From NCBI RefSeq assembly GCF_016786305.1, contig NZ_JADWYV010000072.1: a DNA stretch of 38,541 bases, one strand, 5' to 3'. The notes beneath the pieces are model-generated. The model had not been told where the DNA came from. It did no database searches and saw nothing but the letters and a program-made list of their open reading frames with translations. The stretch's first letter is position 1. Every line of letters starts with the position of its first letter. Positions 16,748 through 24,435 of the stretch are shown here, one piece after another. The translations under genes were made by a program, and so were the position numbers. The stretch comes from Pseudofrankia nepalensis. GTDB taxonomy: Bacteria > Actinomycetota > Actinomycetes > Frankiales > Frankiaceae.

Positions 16748-17529
16748 GCGGCCGCTCCTACTTGCCCATCGCCGGGCGGGCTGCCCGGGCCGAACTCCCA
16801 GGGCGGTAGGGAGCGGCTCACGACCCGGCTCGCCGGCGGCGTGAGCAGCTGGGCCCGGTGGAAGGTTCGCCCGTCCACGAGCGGTTGGTGGGCGAAGGGG
16901 CAGATCACCCAGCCGTCGGGGTGCACCCGCCGGCCGCGCTGGACGCGACCCCACACCGAGGCACCGGTGTAGACCGGATTGCCCAGAACCCGGGCGACGG
17001 ACTGCGGGGTCCACAGCCGAGGGCCACCCGGGTTTCCCGGCACGGGACCGCCTAGCGCGGCGTCGGCCCGCGCGATCTCGGCGAGCCGGACCGCGATCAG
17101 CGCCGGGCTGAGGCGCTCCTCGACCCGCATCCGAAAGATCGCGATGATCTCGGAAGCGGCGAGTGGGTCGACGATGAGATGGGTGCGCCGCCGGGTTACC
17201 CCGTCGGGGCCGGTGACGGGAAGGTGCAGCGGCTGGTAGCCGTACGGGATCGGACCGAGGTGGTAGCCGGCGCGGACGATCGCGATCTGCTCCAGGAGCG
17301 CGAGCGCGTTGGTCCGGGCGTGGAACTCGGCGAGCGCCTTCGCCTCACGGGCGGCCCGGCGGCGGGCGAAGAACCCTCGGCGGCGGCTCGGGGCAGCGGA
17401 TGGCTGTGCCGGCCCGGCGGGGCCGAGGATGACCGGTTCGGACGGGTCTGGCATGAGGAACTCCATCGGGGCGGCGGCGGCGGACCGCGAAACGGGAGGT
17501 CGAGGAGCGGCGGCCGGGCCAGCGGTCAT
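16744..17529 (-). CDS. Orphan 'recombinase' domain protein, no catalytic domain
   Basis: 261 residues. After a Pro/Ala-rich and then Arg-rich N-terminus (1-75), the protein matches only the central DNA-binding 'Recombinase' domain of large serine recombinases (about 85-240): LGPIPYGYQPL, a VDPxxASEIIxIFRMRVEERLSPALIAVRL helical block, and TPQSVARVLGNPVYTGASVWGRV. The serine catalytic domain, the zinc ribbon and the coiled coil are all missing. The recombinase at 12040-14238 has the same block (TAIADILRNPKYTGYQVFNRR). With ATGA overlaps on both sides it is a maintained operon member rather than obvious debris. Possible roles are site-specific DNA binding, a decoy or a directionality helper; none is proved. 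Confidence 0.75.
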   Translation of the reverse strand: MTAGPAAAPRPPVSRSAAAAPMEFLMPDPSEPVILGPAGPAQPSAAPSRRRGFFARRRAAREAKALAEFHARTNALALLEQIAIVRAGYHLGPIPYGYQPLHLPVTGPDGVTRRRTHLIVDPLAASEIIAIFRMRVEERLSPALIAVRLAEIARADAALGGPVPGNPGGPRLWTPQSVARVLGNPVYTGASVWGRVQRGRRVHPDGWVICPFAHQPLVDGRTFHRAQLLTPPASRVVSRSLPPWEFGPGSPPGDGQVGAAA

Positions 17530-18536
17530 GCGGCTCGCGGCACCGGGCGGCGGAGGCGGCGGGTGGTGCGGGCAATCCGCGACGCGGCGGCCTGGCGATC
17601 GGCCGCGGCGGACGGCCAGGCCGCCGCGCTGGCGGCGGCACTGACCACGGCGACGCGGCGGAAGACGACCACGTCGAGGTGGGCGGGCAGGTGCGACGGC
17701 CTACCGCCCGCTTGGGCGGGTGCCACGCCCAGCGGGCGCGCGCTGTCGCCGGGGTCGGCGCTGCCCGGGCGGCTGGCGAGGTGGGACCGGAGGCCGGCAG
17801 TCGTGATGGCGGCGGTGAGCGCGACGCACCGGTCAACAGGGGCGAGGCCGGCCGCGCGGCCGGCGATGAGCAACTCCACGAGCGGTTCCCTGACGCCCGC
17901 GAGATGGGCGCCGTCGCGGCACGGACCGGGCCGGCCGACGATGACCAGCAGTCCGCCGGGCCGCGTCAGCCGCGTGTAGTCCGACAGCCGCGCGCGCAGC
18001 CGGTCCGCCCTGCCGGGGTCCGTCTCCGGACTTGGCCCGTCAGCCCCGTCCGGGTCCGGACTGGAGTCCCGGTCCGGACCCGGACCCGAGATCGCGAGGT
18101 CCGTCGCGCGGGCCGCGGTGAGTACCAGGTCGACCGGCGCGGCCAGGCCCGTCCGGGACCAGCCGTCCGCGACGCCGTCGAGGATCATCCCGTCGCCGGT
18201 CGCGCCGTGGCGCTTGGTGAGCGTGAGGTTGGCGCGGGCCAGTTCCCAGCAGCGCGGGTCGGCCGTGGCGCCCACCGCGTGCCGGCGGGCGCGCACCGCT
18301 TCCACGCAGACGGTCCCGGTGCCGCAGTCCGGGTCGTAGACCACATCCCCCGGCCGGCTGTAGGCGGCGATGGCGTGGGCCGCGACCGCCGGCGGGATCG
18401 CCGCCCCGTCCGCCTCCGTCGCGGGCAGGTAGCCGCCCGCGAGCAGCTGCTGGGCGAGGTCCTGCTGGCCGGTGGGCCAGACCGACAGCCACCGCGCGTC
18501 GGGCATCTGGGCGACCAGCACGCCGGCGGCCGTCAT
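17526..18536 (-). CDS. Methyltransferase-like protein with altered catalytic motif
   Basis: 336 residues from MTAAGVLV. It has a Rossmann methyltransferase layout: a SAM-binding loop VVYDPDCGTGTVCVEA (66-80) of the DPxCGxGT kind found in Trm11-like and DNA methyltransferases, then VDLVLTAARATD (135-146) exactly where a DLVLTSPPY catalytic motif is expected, so the SPPY is lost. A DP-rich low-complexity insert follows (about 151-178), then GLLVIVGRP and a C-terminal HLDVVVFRR strand. It is clearly related to the upstream neighbour (18533-19459). It may have become a SAM-binding sensor or partner of the intact methylase. ATGA overlaps on both sides. Confidence 0.7.
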   Translation of the reverse strand: MTAAGVLVAQMPDARWLSVWPTGQQDLAQQLLAGGYLPATEADGAAIPPAVAAHAIAAYSRPGDVVYDPDCGTGTVCVEAVRARRHAVGATADPRCWELARANLTLTKRHGATGDGMILDGVADGWSRTGLAAPVDLVLTAARATDLAISGPGPDRDSSPDPDGADGPSPETDPGRADRLRARLSDYTRLTRPGGLLVIVGRPGPCRDGAHLAGVREPLVELLIAGRAAGLAPVDRCVALTAAITTAGLRSHLASRPGSADPGDSARPLGVAPAQAGGRPSHLPAHLDVVVFRRVAVVSAAASAAAWPSAAADRQAAASRIARTTRRLRRPVPRAA

Positions 18537-19459
18537 GCCACCGGCCATGACATGTCCCGCGCGGCGACCGCGAACACGAGCAGGTCGGAGCAGGCCCGGC
18601 GCATGGCGATCGGCCCCGGCGAGTCGTCGAAACGCCCGCTGCCAGCCGCGTCAGCGGAGAGAAGGTCCTGAAGGGGAACCTCCACCAGCACGATCCGGTC
18701 GACCAATGCCAGCCCGCTGTCGAACGCCGCCGCGGTGATGTCCACGATTGGGTCGACCAGCCAGCCCCCGTGACTCTCCGCGTGCGTGATGACGGCCAGA
18801 AGGCCGGGCAAGGCCAGCAGACTGACCCAGGGCATCTCAAGCGCCCAGCCGGCGTCGGCGGGTCCCACTCCGGCAACAACCAGGTCGAACCGTCCAAGCT
18901 CCTGCCCAGCCAGCGGCCGGACAGATTTCGGACCGCCGTCCCGATCAGCCACACCGGTCCCGCGGAGTCCCGGTCCGGCCGCGGACTTGGGCTGGGGTCC
19001 GGAACCGGACCGGGACCCGCTTCCCGTCGTCCCATGCCGGTCCGATCCGGCCGCGGCGCCCAGGGGAGAAGGTCCGGTCCATGTACCGACCCGCCGGCCG
19101 AGCGAGACCACGTCCTCGGCGACGGCTGGCAGAAGGTCAAACAGGCCGGCGGGCTCGTCGGGCGGGCCGGGCTCGTCCAGCTCGCCAGCCACCGTGGGTG
19201 GCGGCGCCACGAGAAGCACCCGCTGACCCACGCGGGTAAAGCGCGTCACCGCGCATCTGACCGCCGCGCGCAACCACGGCACGACCGCCGCGTCGTCCGA
19301 CGCCAGGTCACGGATTGGGGTGATCTCCGGCGGCACCGCGTGCGGGGACGCGGTGCCCGGCCCCCTGACGTCCCGCGGCGAGCAGGGCCACACCGACATC
19401 AGCTCCTGCGGCGGCCCAGCAGCCTGCCCGTCCTGGCAACCCTCGGGGCTCGATGGCAT
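18533..19459 (-). CDS. Diverged methyltransferase-fold paralog, first gene of the chain
   Basis: 308 residues, ATG with a strong AGGAAGGAG ribosome site. No family is obvious alone, but block by block it follows the next gene: SVWP near the N-terminus, GQRVLLVAPPP (78-88) where the SAM loop should be, a Gly/Ser-rich insert (about 135-170), FDLVVAGVGPAD (191-202) in place of the catalytic strand, GLLAVITHAESHGG, DPIVDITAAAFDSGLALVDRIVLVEVPL, and a final CSDLLVFAV strand. Both the SAM-binding and catalytic motifs are gone. I infer a catalytically dead partner of the following protein, possibly as a heterodimer. It opens the ATGA-coupled chain that ends at 14601. Confidence 0.65.
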   Translation of the reverse strand: MPSSPEGCQDGQAAGPPQELMSVWPCSPRDVRGPGTASPHAVPPEITPIRDLASDDAAVVPWLRAAVRCAVTRFTRVGQRVLLVAPPPTVAGELDEPGPPDEPAGLFDLLPAVAEDVVSLGRRVGTWTGPSPLGAAAGSDRHGTTGSGSRSGSGPQPKSAAGPGLRGTGVADRDGGPKSVRPLAGQELGRFDLVVAGVGPADAGWALEMPWVSLLALPGLLAVITHAESHGGWLVDPIVDITAAAFDSGLALVDRIVLVEVPLQDLLSADAAGSGRFDDSPGPIAMRRACSDLLVFAVAARDMSWPVA

Positions 19460-19849
19460 CGAGCGGTCTCCTTCCTCGCCTCCTCGGCGACGCGTCCATC
19501 ACCAGAAGAGACCGAGTTCCGCCCCGATTTTCCGTTTCCGCTTCACCGCCGACCGGTCACAGCGCCGCGCCCGCTCGGCGGCTCTTAGCACCTCTTTCTT
19601 CGCATCCGGTTCCGCCGGCGCCTCTGGCCGATCATCGCGACGCCCGGCGAGAAACCAGATACGCCCTGAACTGCAAATATCGCCCACCCGCCCGACCGCC
19701 CCGGGGTCGACAGACCCACTTCTGGCTTTCCTCTGGCTTTCCTCTCGATTCTTTCTGTGCCTCGCCTGGCGATCTTCTGGTGTTTCGCTGGTGGCGGGGT
19801 GGATTGCTTTTCCGGATTCGTTTCGACGACACGACGAGGACGGTCCGGG
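19460..19849. other. Divergent promoter region between methylase and transfer operons
   Basis: 390 bases, clearly richer in A and T than the flanks. It must carry promoters for both the leftward methyltransferase chain and the rightward transfer operon. A directly repeated ctctggctttc lies around 19728-19750. A minus-strand open frame across it (19897-19499) exists but lacks a ribosome site and any family resemblance, so I do not call it a gene. Confidence 0.55.
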
Positions 19850-20800
19850 ATGCCTGATGACGTGGGTGTGTTCGCTTCGACCGGCGGTGATCCGCACGGG
19901 CGGGTGTGGCCGCTGACCACCGTGCGGGACTGCTTCGCCCTGCTGGTTGCCGGGCCGGAGCCGCTGGCGGTCGACGGCTCGCCGTTCCTCGGCCTACCGG
20001 ACCGGCTGGTCCCGCTGGACGAGCTGCGGGATCGGCTGATGGCGAGCCGCTGCCCGCAGAGCACACGGGACACGGCCTGGGCATTGGTGATCCGCCGCTC
20101 GAGGGAGCACGGCTCGGCGTGGACGGTGGGCTGCGCCGGAATGGCGCTGCCGGCGTTGGCGTCGGTCGCGGGTCGGCTGTCGCGCTATTCGGCGGCGGAT
20201 CCGTTCGATGTGCACGCCGAGGTGCTCGCCGGGTTTCTCGCCGCCGTGACGACGGCGCGACTCGACCTGCCAAGGATCATGGTGCGGCTGCGGTGGGCGG
20301 CCTATCGGGCGGGGCTGGCGGTTGTGACCCAGGCCCGGGAGGGTCCCCGTCCGGACTCGGACCTGTTCGATGCCCGCGGGCATGTCGGGGAGTCCGGGAC
20401 CGGTCATCCCGATCTGGTCCTGGTGCGGGCGGTCGCCGACGGGGTGCTGACCCCTGCCGAGGTTGACCTGATCGGCGCGACCCGGCTGGATCGGGTGACC
20501 GTCGCCGCGTGGGCCGCGGACCGTGGCACCTCTGCCCGGGCCGCGTATGTGCTGCGGTCGCGTGCCGAGGCCCGCCTCGTGGCCCACCTGACCGGATTGG
20601 ACGCCTCCCTCGTCTCGTCGAGACCCGCGAAGGCCCAGCCCATCGCTTCCCCGGCGAACAACGCCACGGGCCCGCCTGCCCGACCACACCTCGTTTCCCC
20701 ATCGGCGTCCGCGCCTGGGACTGTCTCTCATCCGGCCGCACCCAGGGATGCTCTGTCTCCGGTTACGACCCTCCTTGGAGGGCCGCGGCCATGGGTCTGA
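19850..20800 (+). CDS. Hypothetical protein with sigma-region-4-like HTH
   Basis: 316 residues from ATG at 19850. The N-terminal half is not recognised. The region VLTPAEVDLIGATRLDRVTVAAWAADRGTSARAAYVLRSRAEARL (about residues 202-246) has the pattern of a sigma-70 region 4 helix-turn-helix. It is preceded by a helical block with RLRWAAYRAGLAVV. The C-terminal 60 residues are Pro/Ala/Ser-rich. It is the first gene of the transfer operon and its last 10 bases overlap the pilin-like gene, so a role as transcriptional regulator of transfer is plausible. An upstream in-frame start would add 31 residues. Some actinomycete elements carry similar proteins at this position, but the function is unknown. 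Confidence 0.7.
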   Translation: MPDDVGVFASTGGDPHGRVWPLTTVRDCFALLVAGPEPLAVDGSPFLGLPDRLVPLDELRDRLMASRCPQSTRDTAWALVIRRSREHGSAWTVGCAGMALPALASVAGRLSRYSAADPFDVHAEVLAGFLAAVTTARLDLPRIMVRLRWAAYRAGLAVVTQAREGPRPDSDLFDARGHVGESGTGHPDLVLVRAVADGVLTPAEVDLIGATRLDRVTVAAWAADRGTSARAAYVLRSRAEARLVAHLTGLDASLVSSRPAKAQPIASPANNATGPPARPHLVSPSASAPGTVSHPAAPRDALSPVTTLLGGPRPWV

Positions 20801-21222
20801 TCTTTGGGCGCCGTGATTCCCGCGCCGGCGAGGCACCTCTTTCCGGTCCGCCGCAAAGACGTAGGTCCCCTGCGTGCTGGCGCCGACAGAGCTGGCATCG
20901 GACGGTCGCTGCCGTCGTGGTCGTCACCTTCCTGGTGCTGGTGGGCGTGTTCGCCGTCCCGGCGATCGCCGAGGTCACGCCGCCGGTCCCGTACGACCTG
21001 AACACGGTGCTGACCAACATCCGCAACTGGATCATGGGGATCCTCGGCCTGCTCGGCACGGTGTTCCTGACGCTCGCGGGCGCGCGCTACCTGATCTCCA
21101 ATGGCGACCCGGGCGAGATCAGCAAGGCGAAGGCCGCGCTGAAGAACGCGGCCTGGGGCTACGGTCTCGCCGCGCTGGCGCCGGTCATCGTTCAGATCCT
21201 CAAGGGCATCGTCGGGGCCTAG
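20791..21222 (+). CDS. VirB2/TrbC-like pilin subunit
   Basis: 143 residues; a GGAGGG ribosome site precedes the ATG. A basic N-terminus (about 1-37) leads into a hydrophobic export segment (VVVVTFLVLVGVFAVPAIAE, 41-60) that ends in a cleavable-looking PAIA/E site. A mature part of about 80 residues has two further hydrophobic helices (WIMGILGLLGTVFLTLAGARYL and YGLAALAPVIVQILKGIVG) around the polar turn ISNGDPGEISKAKAALKNAAW. This two-helix plan with a G/D-P-x-K-A-K loop is that of VirB2/TrbC-like subunits in Gram-positive type IV secretion systems. It overlaps the preceding gene by 10 bases and is followed 5 bases later by the VirB6-like gene. Confidence 0.75.
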   Translation: MGLIFGRRDSRAGEAPLSGPPQRRRSPACWRRQSWHRTVAAVVVVTFLVLVGVFAVPAIAEVTPPVPYDLNTVLTNIRNWIMGILGLLGTVFLTLAGARYLISNGDPGEISKAKAALKNAAWGYGLAALAPVIVQILKGIVGA

Positions 21223-21227
21223 AGACC

Positions 21228-23126
21228 ATGAACCTTCCTGTCTCGTCACGACGTCTCGGTGCCCGCCCACCCAGGTCGGCCGCGCACCGGCGGGCTACCG
21301 CCCCAGCCTGTCGCAACCCGGTACCGCGAACTCGCCGGCGGCGGCTGATGCGGCCGTCCCTGCTTCTGAGCCTGTTCCTGTTCACGGCCATCGGCCTGGC
21401 ACTCATGGCCCAGCGGACGCCCGTATCGGCGCCCACGGAGGCGAGCACCGTCTCGCGGCCAGCCGCGTCCGTGACGACCGGGCCGGCGCCGGCCACGGCG
21501 GCACCGCGCCCGAACCCACAACCCGGACCATCTCCGGTGCCACCTGGCGGCGATGCCCCCGGCGATGACACGCCGGCGCCTGCTCCGGGCGACGACGGCC
21601 CGTCGTCACCGGCCCCGCCGGCACCGGACCCGGCGCCTTCGCCTCCGGTGCCGCACACCACCCCGGAGGTGCCCGAGATCCCGGGCGAAGGCGGCGGCGG
21701 GTGGATTGGGTGGATTACGGACGCGGTCGAGGGGATCTTCGACAGGATCGCCCGCAAGCTGGTGATCTCCCTTCTCGAGCCGCTGCTGGATCTGCTCGGT
21801 CGCACACTGCTGACGACCCCGCCGCCGGAGTCGTTGCCGGCGATCGGCGAGCTGTGGTCGAACTCGTGGCGGCTCACGGTCGCGTTCTACGGCTTGCTGA
21901 TCGCTGTCGGCGCCGTGCTGGTCATGGCGTTCGGCTCGGTGCAGACCCGGACGTCGATCAAGGAGATCGGGCCACGGATCCCGCTGGCGTTCCTCGCCGC
22001 CGCGTTCTCGCGGACCTTCGCCGACACGGCGATCAACCTGGTCAACTCGCTGCCTGCCGCGATCCTCGGTACCGGCGTCAACCCGGATACCTCGACCGAA
22101 ACGTTGCGCGGCCTGTTGATCACCTCGCTGCGGACCAGCCCGACCCTGGCGCTGGCTCTTCTGGGTCAGTTCCTGGCGCTGCTTACCGCGGCGCTGATGT
22201 GCACCTACATCGCCCGGGTCCTGCTCACAGTGGTGCTGATCGGTGCTGCTCCGCCGCTGCTCGCTGCCCATGCGCTCCCGCAGACCGACGGGCTCGCGCG
22301 CTGGTGGTGGCGGGCCTTTGGGGCGTGCCTGGCCATTCAGGTCGCCCAGGCGTTCGTGCTGAACGCCGCGCTAGTGGTGTTCTTCACGCCCGGCGGGTTC
22401 ACCGTGCTCGGCCCGACCCCGGACGGCCTGGTCAACATGCTGGCCGCGATCACGCTGATGTACGTCCTGTTCCGGATCCCGTTCTGGTTGCTGCAGGCCG
22501 CGCAGGTGGGCGGCGGTCCCTCGTTTCTTGGCAGGGTCGCCCGCGCCTACGTGGCCGGCCGAGTGCTCGGCCTGTTGCCCAGCGGCCGTCATACCCGGGG
22601 CCAGCGAGGGGCATCGGCCGGCGGAGCTGGCGGGCCCGGTGGCCGGGCCGGCTGGAGCGGGCAGGGGGCGGGTCGAGGCCCGGGCGGAGGCCATCCTTCG
22701 GGACCAGCGCCGTCGTGGGCCCGCCGCTCTCAGACCGGCCGTGACGGCTCGGCGCGCGGCGCGTCGGATCCGCTGTCCCGACAGACGCCGCGGCGCCCGC
22801 GGCCAGGTCCGTCATCCCCAGGCCAGCAGAGCGGCACCACCGGTAACGGAGCCACCAGCGGGTCACGGTCGCGCCCCTCCGGGTGGAGCCGTCCCACGCC
22901 GCCCGCCACGGTCTCCTGGTCACCGCTCGCGCCAACGGCACGCACGAACCCCCGCCACGATCTTGCGCAGGCCACATATGAGCGGTATCGGCGTCCGGCG
23001 GCCCCGTCCGCCTCGCCCCGCGAGCCGCGGCCGCGGTCCGGCTCCCAACCGGCGCTGTCGTGGTCGCCGGTAACCGCGCCACGCCGCACGCCCCGGCCAC
23101 ATGGGCGGTCCCAGCCCTCGTTCTGA
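21228..23126 (+). CDS. VirB6/TrbL-like transfer membrane protein
   Basis: 632 residues. An Arg-rich N-terminus and hydrophobic segment (about 44-60) precede a Pro/Ala-rich extracytoplasmic linker (about 65-150). Then come about six hydrophobic helices (about 200-440), including LTVAFYGLLIAVGAVLVMAF, LALALLGQFLALLTAALMCTYIARVLLTVVLIGAAPPLLAAHALP and LVNMLAAITLMYVLFRIPFWLL, and a long Gly/Ser/Arg/Pro disordered tail (about 445-632). The A-x-P-P-L helix ending and its place between the pilin and VirB4 genes match TrbL/VirB6 channel proteins. Start at 21228 is five bases after the previous stop; MRPSLLL at 21348 is a reasonable alternative. Confidence 0.75.
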   Translation: MNLPVSSRRLGARPPRSAAHRRATAPACRNPVPRTRRRRLMRPSLLLSLFLFTAIGLALMAQRTPVSAPTEASTVSRPAASVTTGPAPATAAPRPNPQPGPSPVPPGGDAPGDDTPAPAPGDDGPSSPAPPAPDPAPSPPVPHTTPEVPEIPGEGGGGWIGWITDAVEGIFDRIARKLVISLLEPLLDLLGRTLLTTPPPESLPAIGELWSNSWRLTVAFYGLLIAVGAVLVMAFGSVQTRTSIKEIGPRIPLAFLAAAFSRTFADTAINLVNSLPAAILGTGVNPDTSTETLRGLLITSLRTSPTLALALLGQFLALLTAALMCTYIARVLLTVVLIGAAPPLLAAHALPQTDGLARWWWRAFGACLAIQVAQAFVLNAALVVFFTPGGFTVLGPTPDGLVNMLAAITLMYVLFRIPFWLLQAAQVGGGPSFLGRVARAYVAGRVLGLLPSGRHTRGQRGASAGGAGGPGGRAGWSGQGAGRGPGGGHPSGPAPSWARRSQTGRDGSARGASDPLSRQTPRRPRPGPSSPGQQSGTTGNGATSGSRSRPSGWSRPTPPATVSWSPLAPTARTNPRHDLAQATYERYRRPAAPSASPREPRPRSGSQPALSWSPVTAPRRTPRPHGRSQPSF

Positions 23127-23182
23127 CACCTCTGAGCCGGTCGGCCTCCTAACAGCGCCCTATGCCCGGAAGGACCTTAGCG

Positions 23183-24433
23183 ATGACGCACCCCGTTCGC
23201 ATCCCCGCCGACATCGACCGCGAGGACAGGCTCCTCGGCAATTTGACCGCCCGGCAGTTGCTCATCCTCGCCGCCGCCGGCGCCCTGCTCTACCTCGCCT
23301 GGCTGCTCACAGCCTCGTTCGTGCCACTGCCACTGTTCGCGCTGGGCGCGGTGCCCGTGGTCGTCACGGCCGCGGTGCTCGCACTCGGCCAGCGCGACGG
23401 CCTATCTCTGGATCGGCTTCTGCTCGCCGCAGCACGCCAGCGCGACACCCCACGCCGTCAGGTCAGCGCTCCGGAAGGCATCACGCCTCCTCCCGCCTGG
23501 CTGACCGACCGCGCCACCCACCAGCCCGAGCAGACCGGGCGACGCGGCCGGGACCGGCAGAACACCGAACCGCCGGCGCCACTGCGGTTCCCCACCCGCG
23601 ACGTCACCCACGCCGGGATGATCGACCTGGGGGCCGACGGCGTGGCGACGGTCGCGGTCGCGTCGACGGTGAACTTCGCGCTGCGCACGCCTGGCGAGCA
23701 GGAGGCGCTGGTCGCCGCCTTCGCCCGCTACCTGCATTCGCTGACCAGTGGCGTGCAGATCCTGGTCCGTGCCGAGCGCCTCGACCTGTCGGCCCAGATC
23801 CACGAGTTGCACGCCGCCGCGACTGCTTTGCCGCATCCGGCGCTGGCAGCGGCGGCCGTCGAGCACGCCGGCTACCTCGGCCAGCTGGCCACGGACACCG
23901 ACCTGCTGCACCGCCAGGTACTGCTCGTCCTGCGCGAGCCGCTCGCTGGCAGCACGCCGGCCGACGGGCTCGGCGCCGCTGCCGGCGCGGCCCGGCACCG
24001 CCGCCGGACCCGCGACAGCCAGCGGGCGGCCGATGCTGCCCGGCGCGCGGCGCAGGTTCGGCTCGTCCGCCGGCTCGCCGAGGCCGCCGATCTACTTGCC
24101 CCCGCCGGCATCGTGATCACCCCGCTGGGCGCCGGCGCGGTCACCGGTGTGCTCGCCTCCGCCTGTAACCCGGCAGGCCTGCTCTCCGCGTCCGAGGACC
24201 TCGCCGCCCCGGACGACATCATCACCGCCGCCGAGCCCGAACCAGCTCCGCCCGACCCCATCTCCGCGCCTGGCGGCAGGCGGGAGACCACGTCGCCCGG
24301 CTGGATCCCCACCACCAACGACGGACGCCGCCGCCGGGCCAGCCGGCGGACGGCCCGGCGGCCCACCGGCCTCGGCCCCTACACCCCCGAAGCCTCCGAC
24401 GCCCCGGGGACCGACGAAGACTCCTGGAGCTGA
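23183..24433 (+). CDS. PrgI family type IV secretion protein
   Basis: 416 residues from MTHPVRIP. The N-terminal RIPADIDREDRLLGNLTARQLLILAAAG and two membrane segments (about 30-70) are the PrgI domain, the VirB3 equivalent in Gram-positive type IV systems. A soluble part of about 300 residues follows (VATVAVASTVNFALRTPGEQEALVAAFARYLHSL...), which in actinomycete homologs is fused to PrgI and resembles the N-terminal domain of VirB4-type ATPases. The C-terminus is Arg/Pro/Asp-rich. It ends two bases before the VirB4 gene, the expected order. Start chosen because the family begins at this Met; an upstream one adds seven residues. Confidence 0.85.
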   Translation: MTHPVRIPADIDREDRLLGNLTARQLLILAAAGALLYLAWLLTASFVPLPLFALGAVPVVVTAAVLALGQRDGLSLDRLLLAAARQRDTPRRQVSAPEGITPPPAWLTDRATHQPEQTGRRGRDRQNTEPPAPLRFPTRDVTHAGMIDLGADGVATVAVASTVNFALRTPGEQEALVAAFARYLHSLTSGVQILVRAERLDLSAQIHELHAAATALPHPALAAAAVEHAGYLGQLATDTDLLHRQVLLVLREPLAGSTPADGLGAAAGAARHRRRTRDSQRAADAARRAAQVRLVRRLAEAADLLAPAGIVITPLGAGAVTGVLASACNPAGLLSASEDLAAPDDIITAAEPEPAPPDPISAPGGRRETTSPGWIPTTNDGRRRRASRRTARRPTGLGPYTPEASDAPGTDEDSWS

Positions 24434-24435
24434 CC

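Noticed and set aside
19499..19897. 132-codon minus-strand frame in the divergent promoter region
   Set aside because: Would overlap the start of the transfer operon, lacks a ribosome site and resembles no family.
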